Positions 1 through 5,906 of a stretch of DNA of 8,677 nt are shown here, piece by piece. The notes under the pieces were generated by a model. That model was not told the origin of the DNA. It searched no databases and was given only the letters and a program-made list of their open reading frames with translations. Source of the DNA: JAZGBC01 sp036444495 (GTDB lineage: Bacteria > Pseudomonadota > Alphaproteobacteria > Kiloniellales > J153); the NCBI GenBank assembly GCA_036444495.1, contig JAZGBC010000018.1, forward strand, positions 1 to 8,677, in the 5' to 3' direction. How positions within the stretch are numbered: the stretch's first letter is position 1; each line of letters opens with the position of its first letter. The translations under genes were made by a program, and so were the position numbers.

Positions 1-1
1 C

Positions 2-964
2 TTCACCTATACGGTGGTCGATAGCGACGGCGATACGGACACGGCCACGCTGACCATCGACGTGGACGACGTGATCGAGCCCGCCGGCGCCTTCCTCTTG
101 ACCAACACCAACGCCGACCAGCAGGACCTGCGTCTCATCGTCACCCGAAACGACGCCGAGGTCGTGGGCAGCGGGATGCCGAGCACGGCGGAAGGCCAGG
201 AGGGCACGGTAGAGCTGGGCAACGGCGACGGGGTCCTCTTCGAGGAGACCGAATCCTACGCCGTCATCGTCAAGTTCGAGGCCGGCAGCGGCACCGTCAA
301 CCTGACCGATCTGGACCTGATCTTCGATCTGACGGCTGAGGATCTGGACAATCCCGACAACGTGTTCCTGACGCTGCTCGACCAGGGCAACGTCCATCTG
401 GGCGAGCAGGGCAGCGGCGTGGACGGTGTCATCTGGCAGATCGAGTTCGACACGGACCCGGAGATCTCGGATTTCGTCGTCTCGGACGCGATTCTCTACG
501 ACATACAGTCCGATCCGACCCTCGGCGATATCGTCGAATTCGATACGGACTTGTCGAATACCAGCTTCGATCTCGATTTCAGTCTTCTGCCGACCGATGG
601 AAATGTCACTCCAGCGGAGATCGAGTTGTACGGCGATATCTCTCTCTTCGGCGATATCGAGGCGCTCGACATCAGTGGATCGAACAACGAGGTCAACACG
701 CTCAGCCTCAATGCCCAGGACGTGATCGACGTGACCGAGGGGGAAAACGACCTGGTCATAATGGGCGACGACGATAAGCTCGTCCTGACCGATCCGGAGA
801 ACTGGGAGGACGGCGATCTGTCGACCGCTGAGATCGACCCGGTCGGCAGCACCGAGATCAACGGCGAGACCTTTGACGTCTACGCCTTCAACGTGGACGG
901 CGTGTCCGGCACCCTAACTGTGGATAGCGATTTGACGGTCCAATTCGAAACCGTCGGGGTCTGA
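2..964 (+). CDS. C-terminal part of a large acidic repeat protein, probably a secreted adhesin-like (VCBS/cadherin-type) protein; 5' end outside window
   Basis: The reading frame is open from base 2 and ends with TGA at 962-964, so 320 C-terminal residues are visible. The GTG at 14 is internal, not the start. Visible residues 1-24 look like the end of a VCBS/bacterial Ig-like repeat (FTYTVVDSDGDTDTATLTI). Residues about 30-170 form a beta-rich, Asp/Glu-rich domain I do not recognise. Residues about 205-320 resemble the C-terminal module common in very large type I-secreted proteins: a 'LSLNAQDVIDV' strand, a 'LVIMGDDDKLVL' strand, then a Tyr/Phe-rich strand pair before the end. Asp and Glu far outnumber Lys and Arg and there is no cysteine, which fits an extracellular calcium-binding or adhesive protein. 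No GGxGxDxUx RTX nonapeptide is visible here. Secretion and adhesion are inferred from family likeness; the exact function is unknown. It has no evident link to the polyamine genes downstream. Confidence 0.75.
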   Translation, partial: FTYTVVDSDGDTDTATLTIDVDDVIEPAGAFLLTNTNADQQDLRLIVTRNDAEVVGSGMPSTAEGQEGTVELGNGDGVLFEETESYAVIVKFEAGSGTVNLTDLDLIFDLTAEDLDNPDNVFLTLLDQGNVHLGEQGSGVDGVIWQIEFDTDPEISDFVVSDAILYDIQSDPTLGDIVEFDTDLSNTSFDLDFSLLPTDGNVTPAEIELYGDISLFGDIEALDISGSNNEVNTLSLNAQDVIDVTEGENDLVIMGDDDKLVLTDPENWEDGDLSTAEIDPVGSTEINGETFDVYAFNVDGVSGTLTVDSDLTVQFETVGV

Positions 965-1136
965 TTTCCCCACCGTGCCGGGGTCTACCGCACCGGGCCC
1001 GATCTCCCATCACGGTCCAGGCAGAATGCGGGCCCGCTCACACGAGTTTCATCCCAAGACGCGCCATGTTAAGTTGCGATTCGGCGCGAAAGCGCGACGA
1101 TCCGGTCCGGGCTCGGGCGATGGCTAGGGGGGCGCT

Positions 1137-1337
1137 ATGAGCAGGGTATATGGCATGAACATGACCAGGACCGTCGGCGCGATTGCCGGCCTCTACGGCG
1201 TCTTTGCCTTTGCCGTGTTCCTCTTCAAGCTGACCAGGAATCTGGAGGATGGTCTGCAGCCCTACGATGCCTTCGTGAGCGGGCTATGGACCGGGCTCGG
1301 CTGGCCGGTCAGCGTCGCGGCGTGGTTCTGGGGCTAG
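1137..1337 (+). CDS. Small putative two-helix membrane protein, 66 aa, function unknown
   Basis: ATG at 1137 is preceded by a good Shine-Dalgarno sequence, AGGGGGG at 1126-1132, four bases upstream. This favours it over the in-frame ATGs at 1155 and 1161. The product has a short basic N-terminus, a hydrophobic segment at residues about 13-31 (GAIAGLYGVFAFAVFLF), a polar loop at about 32-43 (KLTRNLEDGLQP), and a second hydrophobic, Trp-rich segment at about 44-65 ending in WFWG. This suggests a small inner-membrane hairpin protein. The stop lies 9 bp from the 3' end of the oppositely oriented tRNA-Thr. I do not recognise a named family. The ribosome binding site, the coherent hydrophobic pattern and the lack of a competing gene support a real gene; the short length keeps confidence moderate. 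Confidence 0.6.
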   Translation: MSRVYGMNMTRTVGAIAGLYGVFAFAVFLFKLTRNLEDGLQPYDAFVSGLWTGLGWPVSVAAWFWG

Positions 1338-1346
1338 GGGAAAAGC

Positions 1347-1422
1347 TGGTGCCGGGTGCAGGAGTCGAACCCGCGACATCTGGTTTACAAAACCAGCGCT
1401 CTACCAACTGAGCTAACCCGGC
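1347..1422 (-). tRNA. tRNA-Thr (anticodon UGU)
   Basis: Read on the minus strand, this is a 76-nt cloverleaf. The acceptor stem pairs GCCGGGT with ACCCGGC, followed by discriminator A and an encoded CCA (bases 1349-1347). The D arm contains AGCTCAGTTGGTAGAGC. The anticodon stem CTGGT/ACCAG encloses loop TTTGTAA, giving anticodon UGU, which reads ACA (Thr) and probably other ACN codons by wobble. The T arm contains GGGTTCGACTCC with the conserved TTCGA. All stems are intact, so it looks functional. No strong hairpin terminator follows; a short T run (CTTTTCCCC) lies directly downstream. Confidence 0.95.
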
Positions 1423-1464
1423 GCCGGGCCTGATCCGGACCCTAGCTTAAGTCCCGTTACCCGT

Positions 1465-1493
1465 TAAATAATCCTACGGACGGCCCTTGTCAT
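1465..1493 (-). promoter_or_regulatory. Candidate sigma-70 promoter for tRNA-Thr
   Basis: On the minus strand there is ATGACA (1493-1488), a 17-bp spacer and TATTTA (1470-1465). The predicted start is near 1458, about 36 nt upstream of the mature tRNA 5' end, a normal leader length. The match is reasonable and lies in the most AT-rich part of the gap. A second, weaker candidate (TTAACG, 16 bp, CTAGGG at 1445-1440) lies closer to the tRNA. Confidence 0.35.
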
Positions 1494-1524
1494 GGGTGAA
1501 GTTGCGTCTCAGCGCATCCCGCCC

Positions 1525-1554
1525 TTGCCGGGGGCTGGCGGGCGGGCGTAATGT
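1525..1554 (+). promoter_or_regulatory. Weak candidate promoter for puuC
   Basis: TTGCCG (1525-1530) and TAATGT (1549-1554) are separated by 18 bp, predicting a start near 1561 and a leader of about 70 nt. The match to consensus is moderate, but no better pair is visible in the 1423-1632 gap. Confidence 0.25.
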
Positions 1555-1594
1555 CGCCCCGGAACAACCCCTAAAACGCTAAGGAACCGGGGCG
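1555..1594. repeat. 8-bp inverted repeat upstream of puuC
   Basis: CGCCCCGG (1555-1562) and CCGGGGCG (1587-1594) are perfect inverted copies separated by 24 AT-richer bases. The repeat lies just after the candidate -10 element and ends 38 bases before the puuC start. It could be an operator or a leader hairpin. In GC-rich DNA chance is also possible. Confidence 0.3.
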
Positions 1595-1632
1595 GATCGA
1601 AGCCCCGCCAGGCCGGGAAGGGAGAACCCACC

Positions 1633-3132
1633 ATGTCTGCAGTCCTGTCCCTCGACACGCTCAAATCCCAGGCCGACGGCCTGTCCTACCGCAGCCAGGC
1701 CTTCATCGACGGCGCCTACGTGGATGCGGCCGATGGCAAGACCTTCGACTGCGTCAGCCCGATCGACGGCAAGACCCTGGCCCAGGTTGCCGCCTGCGAC
1801 AAGGAGGACGTGGACCGCGCGGTGGCCGCCGCCCGGCGCGCCTTCGAGGATGGCCGCTGGCGCAACTATGCCCCGGCCAAGCGCAAGAAGATCCTTCTCA
1901 AATTGGCCGAGCTGATCGAGCAGCACGCCACCGAGCTGGCCCTGCTGGAAACGCTCGATATGGGCAAGCCGATCCGCGACAGCAGCAATATCGATATCCC
2001 GGCCTCGGCCGGCTGCATCCGCTGGTACGCCGAGGCCATCGACAAGGTCTATGACGAGATCGCCCAGACCCCGGCCGATACCGTTGCCATGATCACGCGC
2101 GAGCCCATGGGGGTCTGCGCCGCGGTCGTGCCCTGGAACTTCCCCCTGCTCATGGCGGTCTGGAAGATCGGCCCGGCGCTGGCCACCGGAAACTCGCTGA
2201 TCGTCAAGCCGGCCGAGCAGTCCCCATTGACCATGATCCGGGTCGCCGAGCTGGCCGCCGAGGCGGGCGTGCCCGATGGCGTGCTCGGCGTGCTGCCCGG
2301 CTTCGGCGAGACCGCCGGCCAGGCGCTCGGCCTTCACATGGACGTGGATTGCGTCGCCTTCACCGGCTCGGCCGAGGTCGGTAAGTATTTTATGAAGTAC
2401 TCGGGCGAGTCCAACATGAAGCGGGTCAGCCTGGAGTGCGGCGGCAAGACGCCGAATATCGTCATGGCGGACGCGCCGGACCTGGACGCCGCGGCCACGG
2501 CGGCGGCCTGGGGCATCTTCTTCAACCAGGGCGAGGTCTGCAACGCGGGCTCGCGCCTGCTGGTCGAGGAATCGGTCAAGGACCGGCTGCTCGAAAAGGT
2601 CATGGAGGTCGGCAAGGGGATGCGCGTCGGCGATCCCCTGGACCCGGAGACCGAGATGGGCGCCATCGTCGACGACACCCAGCTCGACCGCATCATGGGC
2701 TACATCGACATCGGCCAGAAGGAAGGCGCGACGCTCTCCATGGGCGGCAAGCGCCTCATGGCCGAGAGCGGCGGCTATTACGTGCAGCCCACGATCTTCG
2801 ACAAGGTGAACAACCAGATGACTATCGCCCGGGAGGAGATTTTCGGGCCGGTGCTCTCGACCATCACCTTCAAGGAGCCGGAGGAGGCGATCGAGATCGC
2901 CAACGATACCATGTTCGGGCTGGCCGCGGCGGTCTGGACCCGCGACATCAACAAGGCGCTGAAATCGGCCAAGGCGCTCCGCGCCGGCTCGGTCTGGGTC
3001 AACTGCTTCGACGCCGGCGACAACACCGTGCCCTTCGGCGGCTACAAGCAGTCCGGCTTCGGGCGCGACAAGTCGCTGCACGCCATGGAGAAGTACACCG
3101 AGCTCAAGACCACCTATATCCAGTTGAGCTAG
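1633..3132 (+). CDS. puuC: PuuC-type NAD(P)-dependent aldehyde dehydrogenase (gamma-glutamyl-gamma-aminobutyraldehyde dehydrogenase)
   Basis: In the Puu pathway this family oxidises gamma-glutamyl-gamma-aminobutyraldehyde, made by PuuB, to gamma-glutamyl-GABA. Relatives also accept gamma-aminobutyraldehyde, so it could serve the SpuC route too. The 499-aa product is a full-length cytosolic aldehyde dehydrogenase. The oxyanion Asn is in PWNF (N169). The cofactor-site Lys is in VKPAE (K192). The Rossmann motif is FTGSAEVG (243-250). The general base is E268 in LECGGKTPN, the catalytic Cys is C303 in NQGEVCNAGS, and E402 lies in EEIFGPV. The 'FNQGEVCNAGSR' and 'LECGGKTPNIVMADAPDLD' versions are typical of PuuC-like enzymes. 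AAGGGAG at 1618-1624, eight bases before ATG, supports the start. It stands alone on the plus strand, convergent with aguB. A broad-specificity aldehyde dehydrogenase is the alternative, but the neighbours favour PuuC. Confidence 0.9.
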   Translation: MSAVLSLDTLKSQADGLSYRSQAFIDGAYVDAADGKTFDCVSPIDGKTLAQVAACDKEDVDRAVAAARRAFEDGRWRNYAPAKRKKILLKLAELIEQHATELALLETLDMGKPIRDSSNIDIPASAGCIRWYAEAIDKVYDEIAQTPADTVAMITREPMGVCAAVVPWNFPLLMAVWKIGPALATGNSLIVKPAEQSPLTMIRVAELAAEAGVPDGVLGVLPGFGETAGQALGLHMDVDCVAFTGSAEVGKYFMKYSGESNMKRVSLECGGKTPNIVMADAPDLDAAATAAAWGIFFNQGEVCNAGSRLLVEESVKDRLLEKVMEVGKGMRVGDPLDPETEMGAIVDDTQLDRIMGYIDIGQKEGATLSMGGKRLMAESGGYYVQPTIFDKVNNQMTIAREEIFGPVLSTITFKEPEEAIEIANDTMFGLAAAVWTRDINKALKSAKALRAGSVWVNCFDAGDNTVPFGGYKQSGFGRDKSLHAMEKYTELKTTYIQLS

Positions 3133-3147
3133 GCCCGGGCAGGCCGG

Positions 3148-3187
3148 AAAATAAAAAGGCCGCGTCCTTTTAGGGGGCGCGGTCTTT
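3148..3187. terminator. Bidirectional intrinsic terminator between puuC and aguB
   Basis: A 10-bp stem pairs 3158-3167 (GGCCGCGTCC) with 3175-3184 (GGGCGCGGTC), with two G-U pairs and a 7-base loop. On the minus strand the hairpin is followed by TTTTTATTTT, a strong terminator for the aguB side. On the plus strand it is followed by a weaker TTTCCT tract, stopping puuC. It lies between the two convergent stop codons. Confidence 0.8.
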
Positions 3188-3218
3188 CCTATGACGGTTC
3201 GGCGGGATTGCCCCGCTC

Positions 3219-4085
3219 CTATCCCCCATCCTGCGTGAGCAGCGCCCCGTAGAGGTCGGGGCGGCGGTCGCGGAACAGGCCCCAGGCGGCGCGCTGGGCG
3301 CGGATCGCGTCGAGATCGAAGCTCGCCGTGATGACCGCCCGCTCGGCCTCGCCCGCCTCGGCCACCTTGGCGCCGGTCTGGTCGGCGATGAAGGAGGAGC
3401 CGTAGAAGGTGAGCGCGCAGGACTCGCCCTCCTCGCGCCCGATGCGGTTGCTGGCGATGAGCGGGGTCAGGTTGGCCGCGGCGTGGCCCTGCATGGCGCG
3501 CTGCCAGTGCTCCTTGCTGTTGATCGTGGGGTCCTGCGGCTCGGAGCCGATGGCGGTGGGGTAGAACAGCAGCTCCGCGCCCTTGAGCGCCATGGCCCGC
3601 GCCGCTTCCGGGAACCACTGGTCCCAGCAGACCGCGGCCCCGATGGTGCCGTAGCGCGTCCGCCAGACCTTGAAGCCCGTATCGCCCGGGTTGAAGTAGA
3701 ACTTCTCCTGATAGCCCGGCCCGTCGGGGATGTGGCTCTTGCGGTAGAGGCCCAGGTTGCGCCCGTCGGCGTCGATCACGGCGAGCGAGTTGTAGTGCGC
3801 CCGATTGGCCCGCTCGAAGAAGCTCACGGGCAGGACCACCGCCAGCTCCCGGGCCAGTTCGCCCATCTTTTCGAGCAGCGGGTGCCCCTCGGCCGGCCGG
3901 GCCAGGGCGAAATGCTCCTGCTTCTGGTCCTTGCAGAAGTAGGGCGTCTCGAAGAGCTCCTGCAGCAGGATGATCTGCGCGCCTGCGGCCGCGGCCTCGC
4001 GCACCAGGGCTTCCGCGTTCCCGACGTTCGCCTCGCGGTCCCAGGTGCAGGCCATCTGCGTGGCCGCGACAGTGACGCTACTCAT
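3219..4085 (-). CDS. aguB: N-carbamoylputrescine amidase (nitrilase superfamily)
   Basis: AguB hydrolyses N-carbamoylputrescine to putrescine, CO2 and ammonia, the last step of the agmatine deiminase route. The 288-aa product is the usual length and has the superfamily's Glu-Lys-Cys triad: E43 in LLQELFETPYF, K116 in LYRKSHIP and C153 in AAVCWDQWFPE. Highly characteristic AguB stretches follow, including 'ELLFYPTAIGSEP' and 'HWQRAMQGHAAAN', which bind the carbamoyl-amine substrate side and distinguish it from beta-ureidopropionases. It is cytosolic with no signal peptide. The start has only a weak ribosome site (GGCGAG, 7 bases upstream). It is last in the leftward series after puuA and spuC, ends at the shared terminator, and begins only 26 bp from a long palindromic repeat that may lie in its leader. 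Agmatine deiminase (AguA), the usual partner, is not in the window. Confidence 0.92.
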   Translation of the reverse strand: MSSVTVAATQMACTWDREANVGNAEALVREAAAAGAQIILLQELFETPYFCKDQKQEHFALARPAEGHPLLEKMGELARELAVVLPVSFFERANRAHYNSLAVIDADGRNLGLYRKSHIPDGPGYQEKFYFNPGDTGFKVWRTRYGTIGAAVCWDQWFPEAARAMALKGAELLFYPTAIGSEPQDPTINSKEHWQRAMQGHAAANLTPLIASNRIGREEGESCALTFYGSSFIADQTGAKVAEAGEAERAVITASFDLDAIRAQRAAWGLFRDRRPDLYGALLTQDGG

Positions 4086-4111
4086 GCGCTATCTCGCCAA
4101 ACAAACTTGAA

Positions 4112-4284
4112 CCACAGAGGCACAGAGGCGCAGAGGAACAAAAAGGGTAAACACGAAGACACAAAGAACACGAAGGAAGTTTAAGCGCGCGACCCGCGCA
4201 ACCAAAAACACTTTTGATGTCTTAGTGCCTTCGTGCCTTCGTGGTTCCTTTATCTTTCTTCTCTGTGCCTCTGTGTCTCTGTGG
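4112..4284. repeat. Long imperfect palindromic intergenic repeat (CACAGAGG / CACGAAG type)
   Basis: Two 64-base arms face each other: 4112-4175 and 4221-4284 (inverted). The outer 24 bases match at 22 positions (CCACAGAGRCACAGAGGCRC and on), and the inner blocks 4152-4175 and 4221-4243 match well with one gap. Each arm is itself built of 8-9-base units (CACAGAGG, CACGAAG). The centre 4176-4220 contains a small GC hairpin, GCGCG (4185-4189) with CGCGC (4195-4199). The element is clearly AT-richer than its neighbours. From memory, this pattern occurs between genes in many unrelated bacterial genomes and is often mis-called as short proteins containing HRGTEAQR or LCVFVF-LCASVV; its function is unknown to me. 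It fills most of the aguB-spuC gap and would fold into a long RNA hairpin if transcribed. Confidence 0.85.
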
Positions 4285-4301
4285 TGAAATTTCATTGTTT
4301 C

Positions 4302-5678
4302 TCAAGCCACGTCCTTGGCCGTCAGGTCCAGGGCGCTGCGCAGGATGCGGATCAACTCGTCGATCTCGGCCTTGGTCACGGTCAGCGAGGGCGACATGAC
4401 CATGACGTCGCGCACGGCGCGCAGGATGGCGCCGCCCGCGAGGCAGTGGTCGCGGCAGATGGTGCCCACCCTGCCCGGCTTGTCGAAGTGCCTGCGGCTC
4501 GCCTTGTCCCTGACGATCTCCACCGCGCCGATCAGGCCCAACGAGCGCACCTCGCCCACCAGCGGATTGTCGAGCAGGCTCTCCAGGCCTTCCTTGAAGT
4601 AGGGGCCGGTCTCGTCATGAGTGCGCTCGACCAGCTTTTCCTCTTCGATGAGGCGGATGTTCTCCAGCCCCACGGCGCAGGCCACCGGATGCCCCGAATA
4701 GGTGAAGCCGTGATAGAACTCACCGCCCTTGGCGATCAGCGTATCGGTGATCCGGTCGCCGACGAGGGCGGCCGAAAGGGGCAGGTAGCCCGAGGTCAGG
4801 CCCTTGGCGATGGTCATGACGTCGGGTGCCAGGCCGTAGTACTCGCTGGCGAACATGTGGCCCGTGCGCCCGAAACCGCAGATCACCTCGTCGATGATCA
4901 GCAGCACGTCGTGCTTGCGGCAGATTCGTTGCACCTCGGGCCAGTAGGTCTCGGGCGGGATGATGACCGCGCCCGCGCCCTGGATCGGCTCGCCGATGAA
5001 GGCGGCGACTTTCTCGGGACCCAGCTCCAGGATCTTGTCCTCGACGGCCTGGGCGGCCTTGACGCCGAAGTCCTCGGGCGAAAGGTCGCCGCCGTAGTCG
5101 TACCAGTAGGGAGGCATGACGTGGACGAAGCCGGGCAGGGGCAGGTCCGCCTGTTCGTGCATGGCCTTCATGCCGCCGAGGCTGATCGCGGCCATGGTGC
5201 TGCCGTGATAGGCGTATTCGCGGCTGATGAAGGTCTTCTTCTCCGGCTTGCCCTCCAGGTTCCAGAAATGGCGGATCATGCGCACGATGGTGTCGTTGGC
5301 CTCGGAGCCGGAGGAGCCGTAGAAGACGTGGTTCAGGTCCGGCGGCGCGATCGCGGTGAGCTTTTCGGCCAGCTCGACGGAGGCCGGCGTCGCGGTCTTG
5401 AAGAAGGTGTTGTAATAGGGCAGCTCCAGCATCTGCCGGTAGGCGGCCTCGGCCAGCTCCTTGCGGCCGTAGCCCAGGTTGACGCACCAGAGGCCCGCCA
5501 TGCCGTCGAGCAAGCGGTTGCCCTCGGAATCGGTGATCGTGATCCCTTCGGCCTGGGTGATGATGCGGGCGCCGCCCTCGGCGGCCAGCCCCTTGTAATC
5601 GGTGAAGGGATGCAGGTGGTGCTCGATATCGCTTTCGCGCCAGCGGACGGTGCTGTTGCGCGCGGCTGTTGCTGTCAT
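4302..5678 (-). CDS. spuC: Class III PLP-dependent aminotransferase, putrescine (polyamine):pyruvate aminotransferase SpuC-like
   Basis: SpuC-type enzymes move the amino group of putrescine (and cadaverine or spermidine in some members) to pyruvate, giving 4-aminobutyraldehyde, which cyclises to pyrroline. The 458-aa product has the full fold-type I pattern. The N-terminal 'LLDGMAGLWCVNLGYGR' (57-72) is typical of omega-aminotransferases of this group. The phosphate-binding loop is GSSGSEAND (121-129), and the ring-stacking aromatic with HG is in EYAYHGST (154-161). EPIQGAG (230-236), the ring-nitrogen Asp D263 in IIDEVICGFGRTG, and the Schiff-base Lys K292 in MTIAKGLTSGYLP follow. The length equals the usual family length. 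The start has a GAG-rich leader rather than a clear ribosome site. It sits between puuA and aguB on the same strand. Substrate is inferred from the polyamine neighbours; other omega-amino acid or amine substrates remain possible. Confidence 0.85.
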   Translation of the reverse strand: MTATAARNSTVRWRESDIEHHLHPFTDYKGLAAEGGARIITQAEGITITDSEGNRLLDGMAGLWCVNLGYGRKELAEAAYRQMLELPYYNTFFKTATPASVELAEKLTAIAPPDLNHVFYGSSGSEANDTIVRMIRHFWNLEGKPEKKTFISREYAYHGSTMAAISLGGMKAMHEQADLPLPGFVHVMPPYWYDYGGDLSPEDFGVKAAQAVEDKILELGPEKVAAFIGEPIQGAGAVIIPPETYWPEVQRICRKHDVLLIIDEVICGFGRTGHMFASEYYGLAPDVMTIAKGLTSGYLPLSAALVGDRITDTLIAKGGEFYHGFTYSGHPVACAVGLENIRLIEEEKLVERTHDETGPYFKEGLESLLDNPLVGEVRSLGLIGAVEIVRDKASRRHFDKPGRVGTICRDHCLAGGAILRAVRDVMVMSPSLTVTKAEIDELIRILRSALDLTAKDVA

Positions 5679-5765
5679 GGGTCTCTCGGCTCCCTAGCTT
5701 GCGGTTGACTCCAACTCGATCGGCGGGAAGGCGCGCGCCACGGCGCGGCACCTAAAGCCGCCGCA

Positions 5766-5870
5766 CTAGGGATTGAAGTCGATGCGGGCGCAGAGGATCA
5801 GCAGATCGGCGAGGTTCGTGCGCCCCGAAGCTTCCCAGCCGTAACGAACGATCATGGTCGATCTCAACAT
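5766..5870 (-). CDS. Possible 34-codon small ORF in the puuA-spuC gap (uncertain)
   Basis: On the minus strand ATG at 5870 opens a frame to TAG at 5766-5768, giving 34 residues (MLRSTMIVRYGWEASGRTNL, then a Leu-rich segment ending ARIDFNP). A second ATG at 5855 would give 29. The C-terminal half is hydrophobic (LADLLILCARI). A promoter-like pair, TTAACG with GCTATT 17 bp later, lies just upstream on the same strand (5908-5880). No convincing ribosome site is visible. I do not recognise it. It may be a small peptide, a gene remnant, or a chance frame in the leader of spuC. Confidence 0.2.
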   Translation of the reverse strand: MLRSTMIVRYGWEASGRTNLADLLILCARIDFNP

Positions 5871-5906
5871 GGTCCAGACTGAATAGCCCTGGCCGGTTAA
5901 CAGGCG

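Noticed and set aside
965..1136. 172-bp gap after the acidic repeat protein, inspected for a terminator or small RNA
   Set aside because: Only short GC matches and a small GCGC-GAAA-GCGC hairpin near 1085-1096 are present, with no T run; nothing I can support as a feature.
1579..3618. 679-aa minus-strand open frame over puuC
   Set aside because: It is antisense to a full aldehyde dehydrogenase with all catalytic motifs. Its protein is Ala/Gly/Arg/His-rich with no domain, as expected of a GC-rich shadow frame.
4089..4295. 68-aa minus-strand frame with DTEAQRRK and LCVFVF / LCASVV motifs
   Set aside because: It is the translation of the palindromic repeat itself; such frames recur wherever this repeat occurs and reflect the DNA pattern, not protein selection.
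4233..5708. 491-aa plus-strand open frame over spuC
   Set aside because: Shadow frame antisense to the intact class III aminotransferase; its start even lies in the palindromic repeat.
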